This document shows, in pieces, positions 39,157 to 47,890 of a stretch of DNA of 64,000 nucleotides (the stretch's first letter is position 1; every line of letters starts with the position of its first letter). The position numbers and the translations under genes are program-made. The stretch covers positions 1,240,001 through 1,304,000 of the forward strand of contig NZ_CP026115.2 of NCBI RefSeq assembly GCF_009883635.2, read 5' to 3'. The notes beneath the pieces were generated by a model, which ran no database searches, was not told the DNA's origin, and saw only the letters and a program-made list of their open reading frames with translations. The DNA is from Pseudomonas putida (GTDB lineage: Bacteria; Pseudomonadota; Gammaproteobacteria; Pseudomonadales; Pseudomonadaceae).

Positions 39157-39277
39157 TACAGCCGCCAAAAAACTCAAGGCATGCACCCGTGGCGCTCATA
39201 CAATCGTTCCCGCATAATCCCGCGACTGACATTCGGAAATGGAGAGATTGGGGCAGCCTGTGGCCTCAATGCACACA

Positions 39278-39625
39278 ATGACCTACACGCTCTACGGCAT
39301 CAAAGCCTGTGACACCATGAAAAAGGCGCGTACCTGGCTCGAAGACAAAGCCATCGCCTACGAATTCCACGACTACAAGACCCAAGGCATCGACCGCGAC
39401 AGCCTGAACCGCTGGTGCGACGAACACGGCTGGGAAGTCATCCTCAACCGTGCCGGCACCACCTTCCGCAAGCTCGACGACGCCAGCAAGGCCGACCTCG
39501 ACCAGGCCAAGGCCGTCGAACTGATGCACGCCCAACCGTCGATGATCAAGCGCCCGGTGCTCGACCTTGGCGAGCGCACCCTGGTCGGCTTCAAGCCAGA
39601 CCTGTACGCCGCCGCGCTGGCCTGA
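39278..39625 (+). CDS. ArsC/Spx-family reductase-like protein (YffB type)
   Basis: The 115-residue thioredoxin-fold protein begins TYTLYGIKACDTMKKA, with a single N-terminal cysteine (Cys11) in a KxCDT motif, and ends with the SMIKRPVLDLGERTLVGF signature of the ArsC/Spx/YffB family. In E. coli the homologue YffB lies next to dapE; here it is 31 bp upstream of dapD, so it travels with the lysine pathway genes. Its role is not established; arsenate reduction is unlikely because no ars genes are near. The ATG at 39278 matches the family; an ATG at 39269 is possible. Confidence 0.88.
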   Translation: MTYTLYGIKACDTMKKARTWLEDKAIAYEFHDYKTQGIDRDSLNRWCDEHGWEVILNRAGTTFRKLDDASKADLDQAKAVELMHAQPSMIKRPVLDLGERTLVGFKPDLYAAALA

Positions 39626-39656
39626 GCCCCTACCCTATTTCGCACGAGGTAATCAC

Positions 39657-40691
39657 ATGTCCAATACCCTGTTCAGCCTGGCCTTCGGCGTCGGCTCCCA
39701 GAATCGCCAGGGCACCTGGCTGGAAGTGTTCTACGCACAACCCCTGCTCAACCCGAGCGCCGAGCTGGTTGCCGCAGTAGCGCCGATCCTCGGCTACGAA
39801 GGTGGCAACCAGGCCATCGCCTTCAGCAACGCCCAGGCTGCCCAGCTGGCCGAAGCCCTGAAAGGCGTCGACGCCGCCCAGGCCGCCCTGCTGACCCGCC
39901 TGGCCGAAAGCCACAAGCCGCTGGTCGCCACCCTGCTGGCCGAAGATGCCGCGCTGACCTCGACCCCAGAGGCCTACCTCAAACTGCACCTGCTGTCGCA
40001 CCGTCTGGTCAAGCCGCACGGCCTGAGCCTGGCGGGCATCTTCCCGCTGCTGCCGAACGTGGCCTGGACCAACCAGGGCGCCGTCGACCTGAGCGAACTG
40101 GCCGAACTGCAACTGGAAGCGCGCCTGAAGGGTGAGCTGCTGGAAGTGTTCTCGGTGGACAAGTTCCCGAAGATGACCGACTACGTGGTCCCGGCCGGCG
40201 TGCGTATCGCCGACACCGCCCGTGTGCGCCTGGGCGCCTACATCGGCGAAGGCACCACCATCATGCACGAAGGCTTCGTCAACTTTAACGCGGGCACCGA
40301 AGGCCCAGGCATGATCGAAGGCCGCGTTTCCGCTGGCGTATTCGTTGGCAAGGGCTCGGACCTGGGCGGCGGCTGCTCGACCATGGGTACCCTGTCCGGT
40401 GGCGGCAACATCGTCATCAAGGTCGGCGAAGGCTGCCTGATCGGCGCCAACGCCGGTATCGGCATCCCGCTGGGCGACCGCAACACCGTCGAAGCCGGCC
40501 TGTACATCACCGCTGGCACCAAGGTGAACCTGCTGGACGAGAACAACGAGCTGGTGAAAGTGGTCAAGGCCCGCGACCTGGCCGGCCAGACCGACCTGCT
40601 GTTCCGCCGCAACTCGCTGAACGGCGCCGTGGAGTGCAAGACCCACAAGTCGGCCATCGAGCTGAACGAGGCGCTGCACGCCCACAACTGA
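39657..40691 (+). CDS. dapD: 2,3,4,5-tetrahydropyridine-2,6-dicarboxylate N-succinyltransferase
   Basis: DapD succinylates tetrahydrodipicolinate using succinyl-CoA, opening the succinylase branch of lysine synthesis. The 344-residue protein is of the longer actinobacterial/Pseudomonas type, with a hexapeptide-repeat beta-helix (VRLGAYIGEGTTIMHEGF; GKGSDLGGGCSTMGTLSGGG). The ATG at 39657 has GAGG about 9 bases upstream. A hairpin with a T run follows 28 bases after the stop. Confidence 0.96.
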   Translation: MSNTLFSLAFGVGSQNRQGTWLEVFYAQPLLNPSAELVAAVAPILGYEGGNQAIAFSNAQAAQLAEALKGVDAAQAALLTRLAESHKPLVATLLAEDAALTSTPEAYLKLHLLSHRLVKPHGLSLAGIFPLLPNVAWTNQGAVDLSELAELQLEARLKGELLEVFSVDKFPKMTDYVVPAGVRIADTARVRLGAYIGEGTTIMHEGFVNFNAGTEGPGMIEGRVSAGVFVGKGSDLGGGCSTMGTLSGGGNIVIKVGEGCLIGANAGIGIPLGDRNTVEAGLYITAGTKVNLLDENNELVKVVKARDLAGQTDLLFRRNSLNGAVECKTHKSAIELNEALHAHN

Positions 40692-40718
40692 GAACCCTCG
40701 GCGGTTTGAAGTGTTAAG

Positions 40719-40753
40719 ATCGGGTCTGGCGTGCATGCGCCAGACCCGATTTT
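40719..40753 (+). terminator. Terminator after dapD
   Basis: ATCGGGTCTGGCG and CGCCAGACCCGAT form a 13-bp perfect stem with loop TGCATG, followed by TTTCATT. It ends 20 bases before the csdA start, so csdA expression would need readthrough or a promoter overlapping the hairpin. Confidence 0.7.
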
Positions 40754-40772
40754 CATTCCAGGCCCCGCGAAC

Positions 40773-41978
40773 ATGTTCCAGCCCTCCCCCTGGCGCGCCG
40801 ATTTCCCTGCCATTGCCGCCCTGCAACGGCAGCACCAGACCTACCTGGACAGCGCCGCGACCACCCAGAAGCCCCAGGCGTTGCTCGATGCCCTGAGCCA
40901 TTACTACGGCCATGGCGCCGCCAACGTGCACCGCGCCCAGCACCTGCCCGGTGCGCTGGCGACCCAAGCCTTCGAGACCAGCCGCGACAAGGTGGCCGCC
41001 TGGCTCAATGCCGCAGACTCACGGCAGATCGTCTTCACCCATGGCGCCACCTCGGCGCTGAACCTGCTGGCCTATGGCCTGGAACACCGTTTCGAAGCGG
41101 GCGACGAGATTGCCATCAGCGCCCTGGAGCACCATGCCAACCTGCTGCCCTGGCAGCAACTGGCCCGCCGACGCAACCTGCGCCTGGTGGTATTGCCGCT
41201 GGACGAGCATGGCCGTATCGACCTGGAACAGGCGCTGCAGCTGATCGGCCCGCGCACCCGTGTGCTCGCCGTCAGCCAGCTATCCAACGTGCTCGGCACT
41301 TGGCAACCCCTGCCTGCACTGCTGGCCCACGCTCATGCACAAGGCGCGCTTACCGTGGTCGATGGCGCCCAGGGCGTGGTCCATGGCCGCCATGATGTGC
41401 AGCAGATGGGCTGCGACTTCTACGTATTCTCAAGCCACAAGCTGTATGGGCCGGAAGGTGTCGGCGTGCTGTACGGTCGCACTCAGGCGCTGGAGCTGCT
41501 GCGCCACTGGCAGTTCGGCGGTGAAATGGTACAACTGGCCGACTACCAGAGCGCCAGCTTCCGCCCCGCACCGCTGGGTTTCGAGGCTGGCACGCCACCG
41601 ATCGCCGGGGTGATCGGGCTGGGCGCGACACTGGATTACCTGGCCAGCCTCGATCCCCATGCCGTCGAGGCCCACGAAGCCAGCCTGCACCAGCACCTGC
41701 TGCGCGGCCTGACCGACCGCGAGGGCGTGCGCGTGCTGGGCACACCGCAAGCAGCCCTGGCCAGCTTCGTCATCGAAGGCGTACATAACGCCGACATCGC
41801 TCATATGCTGACCGAGCAAGGCATTGCCGTGCGCGCCGGGCATCACTGCGCCATGCCACTGCTCAAGGGGCTGGGGCTGGAGGGGGCGATTCGGGTGTCG
41901 CTGGGGCTGTACAACGACAGTGACGACCTGCAACGGTTCTTCACAGCGTTGGACCAAGGCCTGGAGTTGTTGCGATGA
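40773..41978 (+). CDS. csdA: Cysteine desulfurase CsdA
   Basis: CsdA is a PLP enzyme that takes sulfur from cysteine (or cysteine sulfinate) and passes it to CsdE. The 401-residue group II (SufS-like) desulfurase has FTHGATSALNLLAYG, VDGAQGVVHGRHDVQ, the PLP lysine in SSHKLYGPEGVGVLYG and the active-site cysteine in AGHHCAMPLLK near the C-terminus. I chose the ATG at 40773, because the longer frame starts inside the dapD terminator. It overlaps csdE by four bases. Confidence 0.94.
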   Translation: MFQPSPWRADFPAIAALQRQHQTYLDSAATTQKPQALLDALSHYYGHGAANVHRAQHLPGALATQAFETSRDKVAAWLNAADSRQIVFTHGATSALNLLAYGLEHRFEAGDEIAISALEHHANLLPWQQLARRRNLRLVVLPLDEHGRIDLEQALQLIGPRTRVLAVSQLSNVLGTWQPLPALLAHAHAQGALTVVDGAQGVVHGRHDVQQMGCDFYVFSSHKLYGPEGVGVLYGRTQALELLRHWQFGGEMVQLADYQSASFRPAPLGFEAGTPPIAGVIGLGATLDYLASLDPHAVEAHEASLHQHLLRGLTDREGVRVLGTPQAALASFVIEGVHNADIAHMLTEQGIAVRAGHHCAMPLLKGLGLEGAIRVSLGLYNDSDDLQRFFTALDQGLELLR

Positions 41979-42385
41979 CGTTGCCTTTGCCAGCCCGGGA
42001 AGCGCTGCAAAGCTTCGAGCAGGCGCGCGGCTGGGAACAGCGGGCGCGGCTGCTGATGCAATGGGGCGATCGGCTGCAGCCGTTGAGCGAGGCGGAAAAG
42101 TCCGAGAGCAACCGGGTGCATGGCTGTGAAAGCCTGGTATGGCTGGTGGCGGAACAACACGCAGGTCAATGGCGCTTCAAGGCGAGCAGCGATGCGCGGT
42201 TGTTGCGCGGGCTGCTGGCGCTGCTGCTGGCGCGGGTTCAAGGGTTGGCGACTGCGGAACTGGCCGGGCTGGACCTGCGCGAGTGGTTCACCCAGCTGGG
42301 GCTGGAGCGGCAGCTGTCGCCATCGCGCAGCAACGGGCTGCATGCTGTGTTGCTGCGGATGGCGGAGCTGGCAACGCCCCGCTAG
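41975..42385 (+). CDS. csdE: SufE-family sulfur acceptor CsdE
   Basis: CsdE accepts persulfide sulfur from CsdA. The 136-residue SufE-domain protein has the acceptor cysteine Cys51 in NRVHGCESLVW. It is translationally coupled to csdA through a four-base ATGA overlap and faces the convergent tcdA, so the three partners of the Csd system are adjacent. Confidence 0.94.
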   Translation: MTLPLPAREALQSFEQARGWEQRARLLMQWGDRLQPLSEAEKSESNRVHGCESLVWLVAEQHAGQWRFKASSDARLLRGLLALLLARVQGLATAELAGLDLREWFTQLGLERQLSPSRSNGLHAVLLRMAELATPR

Positions 42386-42427
42386 ATAAAAGGTGGGCCA
42401 CCCTTGTGGGAGCGTAACGCCCAACGC

Positions 42428-43237
42428 TTATTCGGGTTTGACCCGCTCCGAGGGCCGCCGCGCCCCCGCCACCAGCTTCTCGATGGCCTTGCTCGCCGCG
42501 ACCATGCCGAACGTCGCGGTCACCATCATCACCGCACCAAAGCCGCCCGCGCAGTCCAGGCGCACACCTTCACCCACGAAGCTCTTCTGCAGGCAAACAC
42601 TGCCATCACCCTTCGGGTAACGCAGCTGCTCGCTGGAAAACACACACGGCACGCCATAGTTGCGGCTGGTATTGCGCGAGAAGTTGTAGTCCCGGCGCAG
42701 GGTCGAGCGCACCCGCGAGGCCAGCGGGTCGTTAAAGGTCTTGTTGAGGTCGCCGAGCTGGATCTGCGTCGGGTCGATCTGCCCGCCCGCCCCACCGGTG
42801 GTGACGATGGCGATCTTGCGTCGCCGACACCAGGCGATCAGCGCCGCCTTGGCCATCACGCTGTCGATGCAGTCGATCACCGCATCCATCTCTTCGGTGA
42901 TGTACTCGGCCATGGTCTCGCGGGTGACGAAATCCGCCACAGCGTGCACCGTGATCGACGGGTTGATCGCCCGCAGGCGCTCGGCCATCACCTCGACCTT
43001 GGGCCGCCCGACCTGGCCTTCCAGGGCATGGGCCTGGCGGTTGGTATTACTGACGCAGACATCGTCCAGGTCGAACAGGGTGATTTCGCCCACGCCACTG
43101 CGCGCCAAGGCTTCGGCCGCCCACGAGCCGACCCCGCCAATGCCGACAACCGCCACATGGGCGTTGCTCAGCCGTTGCAGGCCCTCGTCGCCGTACAACC
43201 GGGCAACGCCGGCAAAGCGTGGATCTTCTGTGCTCAT
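42428..43237 (-). CDS. tcdA: tRNA threonylcarbamoyladenosine dehydratase (CsdL)
   Basis: TcdA cyclises t6A37 in tRNA to ct6A using ATP, with help of the CsdA-CsdE sulfur relay in E. coli. The 269-residue E1-like protein has the nucleotide-binding motif VAVVGIGGVGSWAAEALARSG, LFDLDDVCVSNTNRQ and DAVIDCIDS. It is convergent with csdA-csdE, with 42 bp between stops, and divergent from the glucan synthase gene. Confidence 0.95.
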   Translation of the reverse strand: MSTEDPRFAGVARLYGDEGLQRLSNAHVAVVGIGGVGSWAAEALARSGVGEITLFDLDDVCVSNTNRQAHALEGQVGRPKVEVMAERLRAINPSITVHAVADFVTRETMAEYITEEMDAVIDCIDSVMAKAALIAWCRRRKIAIVTTGGAGGQIDPTQIQLGDLNKTFNDPLASRVRSTLRRDYNFSRNTSRNYGVPCVFSSEQLRYPKGDGSVCLQKSFVGEGVRLDCAGGFGAVMMVTATFGMVAASKAIEKLVAGARRPSERVKPE

Positions 43238-43369
43238 GTTGCTACCCCGAAACTCATGCCCGAAAAACGGCGCGCATTATAGGCCAGCGGCCGCTCTGAC
43301 CTCCATCGTTAGGAAACACCCTACCATTACTGCTTTAATGTCCTATCACTTGGACAGAAACGGACCACA

Positions 43370-45961
43370 ATGTCATCTCGCAAATTCGGCCTCAACCTGG
43401 TGGTGGTCCTGGCCATCGCCGCGCTGTTCACCGGGTTCTGGGCGTTGATCAATCGCCCAGTCTCCGCACCTGCCTGGCCGGAACAGATCTCCGGTTTCTC
43501 GTATTCGCCGTTCCGCCTTGGGGAAAGTCCGCAAAAGGGCCAGTACCCCAGCGATGACGAGATACGCCAGGACCTGGAGCAGATGAACAAGCTCACCGAC
43601 AACATCCGCATCTATACCGTCGAGGGCACCCAGGCCGAGATCCCACGGCTGGCCGAGGAATTCGGCCTGCGGGTGACCCTGGGCATCTGGATCAGCAAGG
43701 ACCTGGAGCGCAACGAACGCGAGATCGAAAAAGGCATCGAGCTGGCCAACCACTCACGCAGTGTGGTGCGGGTGGTGGTCGGCAACGAAGCGCTGTTTCG
43801 CGAAGAAGTCACGCCCGAAGAGCTGATCCAGTACCTCGATCGCGTACGTGCCGCCGTCAAGGTGCCGGTCACCACCAGCGAGCAGTGGCATATCTGGAAG
43901 GAACACCCGGAACTGGCCAAGCATGTCGACCTGATCGCCGCGCACATTCTGCCGTACTGGGAATTCGTGCCGATGAAAGACTCGGTGCAGTTCGTCCTCG
44001 ACCGCGCCCGCGAACTGCGCCACCAGTTCTCGCACAAGCCGCTGCTGCTTTCGGAAGTCGGCTGGCCAAGCAATGGCCGCATGCGCGGCGGCGCCGACGC
44101 CACCCAGGCCGACCAGGCGATCTACCTGCGCACCTTGGTCAACACCCTGAATCGCCGAGGCTACAACTACTTCGTCATCGAGGCCTATGACCAGCCGTGG
44201 AAGGCCAACGACGAAGGCTCGGTAGGCGCCTACTGGGGCGTGTACAACGCCGAGCGCCAGCAGAAGTTCAACTTCGAGGGGCCGGTGGTGGCGATCCCGC
44301 AGTGGCGGGCACTGGCGGTGGCCTCGGTGGTCCTTGCGATGATCGCCCTGGCCGTGCTGCTGATCGACGGCTCGGCCCTGCGCCAGCGCGGCCGCACCTT
44401 CCTGACCTTCATCACCTTCCTGTGCGGGTCGGTGCTGGTGTGGATCGCCTATGACTACAGCCAGCAATACAGCACCTGGTTCAGCCTGACTGTCGGCGTA
44501 CTACTGGCGCTCGGTGCACTCGGCGTGTTCATCGTGCTGATGACCGAGGCCCACGAACTGGCCGAAGCCGTGTGGATTCACAAGCGCCGCCGCGAATTCC
44601 TGCCGGTGCAGGGCGACAGCGCCTACCGGCCCAAGGTGTCGGTGCACGTGCCGTGCTACAACGAGCCGCCGGAGATGGTCAAACAGACCCTCGATGCCCT
44701 CGCCGCACTGGATTACCCGGACTATGAAGTGCTGGTGATCGACAACAACACCAAGGACCCGGCCGTGTGGGAGCCGCTCAAGGCCCACTGCGAGAAGCTC
44801 GGCGAGCGCTTCAAGTTCTTCCACGTTGCGCCCCTGGCCGGCTTCAAGGGCGGCGCGTTGAACTACCTGATCCCGCACACCGCCAAAGACGCCGAAGTGA
44901 TCGCGGTGATCGACTCGGACTACTGCGTCGACCGCAACTGGCTCAAGCACATGGTGCCGCACTTCGCCGACCCGAAGATCGCCGTGGTGCAGTCGCCACA
45001 AGACTACCGCGACCAGCACGAAAGTGCCTTCAAGAAGCTCTGCTACAGCGAATACAAGGGTTTCTTCCACATCGGCATGGTCACCCGCAACGACCGTGAC
45101 GCGATCATCCAGCACGGCACCATGACCATGACCCGGCGCAGCGTGCTGGAAGAACTGGGCTGGGCCGAGTGGTGCATCTGCGAGGACGCCGAACTGGGCC
45201 TGCGGGTGTTCGAGAAGGGCCTGTCAGCCGCCTACGCTCACAACAGCTACGGCAAGGGCCTGATGCCAGACACCTTCATCGACTTCAAGAAGCAGCGCTT
45301 CCGCTGGGCCTATGGCGCCATCCAGATCATCAAGCACCACGCCAGCGCCCTGCTGCGCGGCAAGGGAAGCGAGCTGACCCGTGGCCAGCGCTATCACTTC
45401 CTGGCCGGCTGGCTGCCGTGGGTCGCCGATGGCATGAACATCTTCTTCACCGTCGGTGCCCTGCTGTGGTCAGCAGCGATGATCATCGTGCCGCACCGGG
45501 TCGACCCACCGCTGATGATCTTCGCCATCCCGCCGCTGGCGCTGTTCTTCTTCAAGGTCGGCAAGATCATCTTCCTCTACCGCCGCGCGGTGGGGGTAAA
45601 CCTCAAGGATGCCTTTGCCGCGGCATTGGCAGGGTTGGCGTTGTCGCACACCATCGCCAAGGCGGTGCTGTACGGGTTCTTCACCAGCAGCATGCCGTTC
45701 TTCCGCACACCGAAGAATGCCGACAGCCATGGCTTGCTGGTGGCGATTTCCGAAGCCCGTGAAGAGTTGTTCATCATGTTGCTGTTGTGGGGCGCGGCAC
45801 TGGGCATCTTCCTGGTGCAGGGGCTGCCGAGTTCGGACATGCGCTTCTGGGTGGCGATGTTGCTGGTGCAGTCGTTGCCGTATGTGGCGGCGTTGGTGAT
45901 GGCGTTTCTGTCGTCGCTGCCCAAGCCCGCAGAGAAGGCCGTCGAAACGCAACAGGCTTGA
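43370..45961 (+). CDS. ndvB: NdvB-like membrane glucan synthase: GH17-type domain fused to GT2 glycosyltransferase
   Basis: The 863-residue protein has an N-terminal membrane anchor (about 8-27), a periplasmic glycoside-hydrolase-17-like domain (about 40-310) with VVVGNE (Glu140) and LLLSEVGWPS (Glu229) matching the GH17 acid/base and nucleophile, three membrane segments (about 314-334, 344-361, 372-392), a cytoplasmic GT2 domain with DSD (515-517), ED (605-606) and QRFRW (642-646), and four or more C-terminal membrane segments. In P. aeruginosa the NdvB of the same design makes cyclic/periplasmic beta-1,3-glucans and contributes to biofilm tolerance, and lies near dapE as here. The name is by architecture and synteny. 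Confidence 0.85.
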   Translation: MSSRKFGLNLVVVLAIAALFTGFWALINRPVSAPAWPEQISGFSYSPFRLGESPQKGQYPSDDEIRQDLEQMNKLTDNIRIYTVEGTQAEIPRLAEEFGLRVTLGIWISKDLERNEREIEKGIELANHSRSVVRVVVGNEALFREEVTPEELIQYLDRVRAAVKVPVTTSEQWHIWKEHPELAKHVDLIAAHILPYWEFVPMKDSVQFVLDRARELRHQFSHKPLLLSEVGWPSNGRMRGGADATQADQAIYLRTLVNTLNRRGYNYFVIEAYDQPWKANDEGSVGAYWGVYNAERQQKFNFEGPVVAIPQWRALAVASVVLAMIALAVLLIDGSALRQRGRTFLTFITFLCGSVLVWIAYDYSQQYSTWFSLTVGVLLALGALGVFIVLMTEAHELAEAVWIHKRRREFLPVQGDSAYRPKVSVHVPCYNEPPEMVKQTLDALAALDYPDYEVLVIDNNTKDPAVWEPLKAHCEKLGERFKFFHVAPLAGFKGGALNYLIPHTAKDAEVIAVIDSDYCVDRNWLKHMVPHFADPKIAVVQSPQDYRDQHESAFKKLCYSEYKGFFHIGMVTRNDRDAIIQHGTMTMTRRSVLEELGWAEWCICEDAELGLRVFEKGLSAAYAHNSYGKGLMPDTFIDFKKQRFRWAYGAIQIIKHHASALLRGKGSELTRGQRYHFLAGWLPWVADGMNIFFTVGALLWSAAMIIVPHRVDPPLMIFAIPPLALFFFKVGKIIFLYRRAVGVNLKDAFAAALAGLALSHTIAKAVLYGFFTSSMPFFRTPKNADSHGLLVAISEAREELFIMLLLWGAALGIFLVQGLPSSDMRFWVAMLLVQSLPYVAALVMAFLSSLPKPAEKAVETQQA

Positions 45962-46165
45962 AGCTTCCTGGCCGTTTGCAGCGCTTCACTGCGCGGCTGT
46001 TGCAAAAGCAAGTATTGCCCCTGCAAAGCAACTTTAATAATCCAAAGGAGCCGCAAAGCGGCTCCACTGCCGACAGTTACAATGATCGTTCTGTCATGAG
46101 CAGTTCGAACGATCGAATTCACACTGGCGTAACGCACTCTTGCCAACTGGTAGATATGATAGTTG

Positions 46166-46191
46166 TTGACAAATATCGGCAACCCTAGACT
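46166..46191 (+). promoter_or_regulatory. Possible promoter of the 46226 gene
   Basis: A perfect TTGACA (46166-46171) is followed by TAGACT (46186-46191), but the spacer is only 14 bases. The region is AT-richer than its surroundings. The preceding 264-bp gap also holds a GGAGCCGC-AAA-GCGGCTCC hairpin (46047-46065), which may end the ndvB transcript. Confidence 0.3.
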
Positions 46192-46225
46192 CAGCGCTCC
46201 CATACACGCTTTAGGATTAACGATC

Positions 46226-46501
46226 ATGAACCAGCAACGCCCGACTGAAAATTCATTCAAGATTGAACCAACGCACATTGATTTTATCTACTCGAACGCC
46301 CGAGAAGACAGCCTTCGCTGCACGATCAAGACGATCGAAAAAACATATGAAACTGAAATCAGTGACGTACTGATTCCCTTAGTGCTGAAAGCTAGCGAAA
46401 AAATCAATGATGAAAAAATCTATATAAACATGTGGGCAGAAAATCCCGACAATGGCGAGAGGAATATTACAATCACCAGCCTCGGCCTGACTCAACTGTA
46501 A
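46226..46501 (+). CDS. Small hypothetical protein, AT-richer than neighbours
   Basis: This 91-residue protein is not recognised. It is hydrophilic and acidic, has no signal peptide or membrane segment, and contains a single cysteine. Codon use is unlike the rest of the window: many AAA, GAA, ATA/ATT and TAT codons and visibly lower GC, which suggests recent acquisition. AGGA lies 9 bases before the ATG, a TTGACA box 55 bases upstream, and a good terminator follows the stop by four bases, so it looks like a complete single-gene unit. It sits between ndvB and dapE, which are otherwise neighbours. An orphan immunity-type or antitoxin-type protein is possible but nothing shows it. Confidence 0.65.
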   Translation: MNQQRPTENSFKIEPTHIDFIYSNAREDSLRCTIKTIEKTYETEISDVLIPLVLKASEKINDEKIYINMWAENPDNGERNITITSLGLTQL

Positions 46502-46504
46502 AGT

Positions 46505-46540
46505 AAAAGCGGTAGTTATCATCCGATAACTGCCGCTTTT
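46505..46540 (+). terminator. Intrinsic terminator after the 46226 gene
   Basis: AAAAGCGGTAGTTATC pairs with GATAACTGCCGCTTTT (one wobble) around loop ATCC; the T4 tail and A4 head make it bidirectional. Confidence 0.85.
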
Positions 46541-46738
46541 ATAGCTGGACCAAGCCGTTTTATCTCCCCATGGCGATCATTCATGCGAGGCCAGGGAACG
46601 GCGTTATATTCATAAACAATGTTGTTCATACTGCTGGAACCGTAAGCCGTCCCGTGGAGCAATCCCGTCATACCTTTCAGTTTCATTTGATATAAGATAA
46701 CGCCCCTCTGTTTCCCCTGCCTTGCCCCGGAGTCCCCC

Positions 46739-47890
46739 ATGACGGCCCCTGCCGAGCTCTCGCCTACCCTTCAACTGGCCTGCGACCTGATCCGTCGCCC
46801 CTCGGTCACCCCCATCGATGCCGACTGCCAGGCACAGATGATGAACCGCCTGGGTGCCGTGGGCTTCCAGCTGGAGCCGATGCGCTTTGAAGACGTCGAC
46901 AACTTCTGGGCCACACACGGTACCCAGGAAGGCCCGGTGCTGTGCTTCGCCGGCCATACCGACGTGGTCCCCACCGGCCCGGTGCAGCAGTGGCAGCATG
47001 AGCCGTTCGAGGCACTGATCGACGCCGATGGCATGCTCTGCGGCCGTGGCGCCGCCGACATGAAAGGCAGCCTGGCCTCGATGGTGATCGCCAGCGAGCG
47101 CTTCGTACAGGATTACCCCAACCACCGCGGCAAGGTCGCCTTCCTGATCACCAGCGACGAGGAAGGCCCGGCCCACCATGGCACCAAGGCCGTGGTCGAG
47201 CGCCTGAAAGCGCGCAACGAGCGCCTGGACTGGTGCATCGTCGGCGAGCCGTCGAGCACTACCCTGCTCGGCGACGTGGTCAAGAACGGCCGTCGCGGCT
47301 CGCTCGGCGCCAAGCTGACCGTGCGCGGCAAGCAAGGCCATGTGGCCTACCCGCACCTGGCGCGCAATCCGATCCACCTCGCTGCCCCGGCCCTGGCGGA
47401 ACTGGCTGCCGAGCACTGGGACGAAGGCAATGCGTTCTTCCCGCCGACCAGCTTCCAGATCTCCAACCTCAACTCCGGCACCGGCGCCACCAACGTGGTC
47501 CCGGGCGAGCTGACCGCGCTGTTCAACTTCCGCTTCTCCACCGAATCGACCGTCGAAGGCCTGCAGGCGCGAGTCTCGGCGATCCTCGACAAGCACGAGC
47601 TGGACTGGTCGGTCGACTGGGCGCTGTCAGGCCTGCCGTTCCTCACCGAACCGGGCGACCTGCTCGACGCAGTGGCTGCCAGCATCAAGGGCGTCACCGG
47701 CCGCGACACCCAGCCGTCGACCAGCGGCGGCACCTCCGATGGCCGCTTCATCGCCACCATGGGCACCCAGGTGGTCGAGCTTGGCCCGGTCAACGCCACC
47801 ATCCACCAGGTCGACGAGCGGATCCTGGCCAGCGACCTCGACCTGCTGACCGAAATTTACTACCAGACCCTGGTCCGGTTGCTCGCCTGA
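46739..47890 (+). CDS. dapE: Succinyl-diaminopimelate desuccinylase
   Basis: DapE hydrolyses N-succinyl-LL-diaminopimelate. The 383-residue M20 metallohydrolase has [12 protein letters not shown] (His ligand), [14 protein letters not shown] (Asp ligand), the catalytic Glu in [12 protein letters not shown] and [11 protein letters not shown] late in the protein. Its stop overlaps the rlmA start by one base (TGATG). With dapC and dapD upstream, this window holds three enzymes of the succinylase pathway. Confidence 0.97.
   Translation: MTAPAELSPTLQLACDLIRRPSVTPIDADCQAQMMNRLGAVGFQLEPMRFEDVDNFWATHGTQEGPVLCFAGHTDVVPTGPVQQWQHEPFEALIDADGMLCGRGAADMKGSLASMVIASERFVQDYPNHRGKVAFLITSDEEGPAHHGTKAVVERLKARNERLDWCIVGEPSSTTLLGDVVKNGRRGSLGAKLTVRGKQGHVAYPHLARNPIHLAAPALAELAAEHWDEGNAFFPPTSFQISNLNSGTGATNVVPGELTALFNFRFSTESTVEGLQARVSAILDKHELDWSVDWALSGLPFLTEPGDLLDAVAASIKGVTGRDTQPSTSGGTSDGRFIATMGTQVVELGPVNATIHQVDERILASDLDLLTEIYYQTLVRLLA

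Noticed and set aside
38764..39281. Two mutually similar open frames on opposite strands, 38764-39186 (-) and 38829-39281 (+)
   Set aside because: Their similarity comes from both reading through the two arms of the 64-base inverted repeat; no ribosome-binding site or family match.
46519..46740. 73-codon minus-strand frame upstream of dapE
   Set aside because: It covers the probable dapE promoter, ends inside the terminator at 46505-46540 and lacks a well-spaced ribosome-binding site. It might be a gene remnant but I cannot support it.
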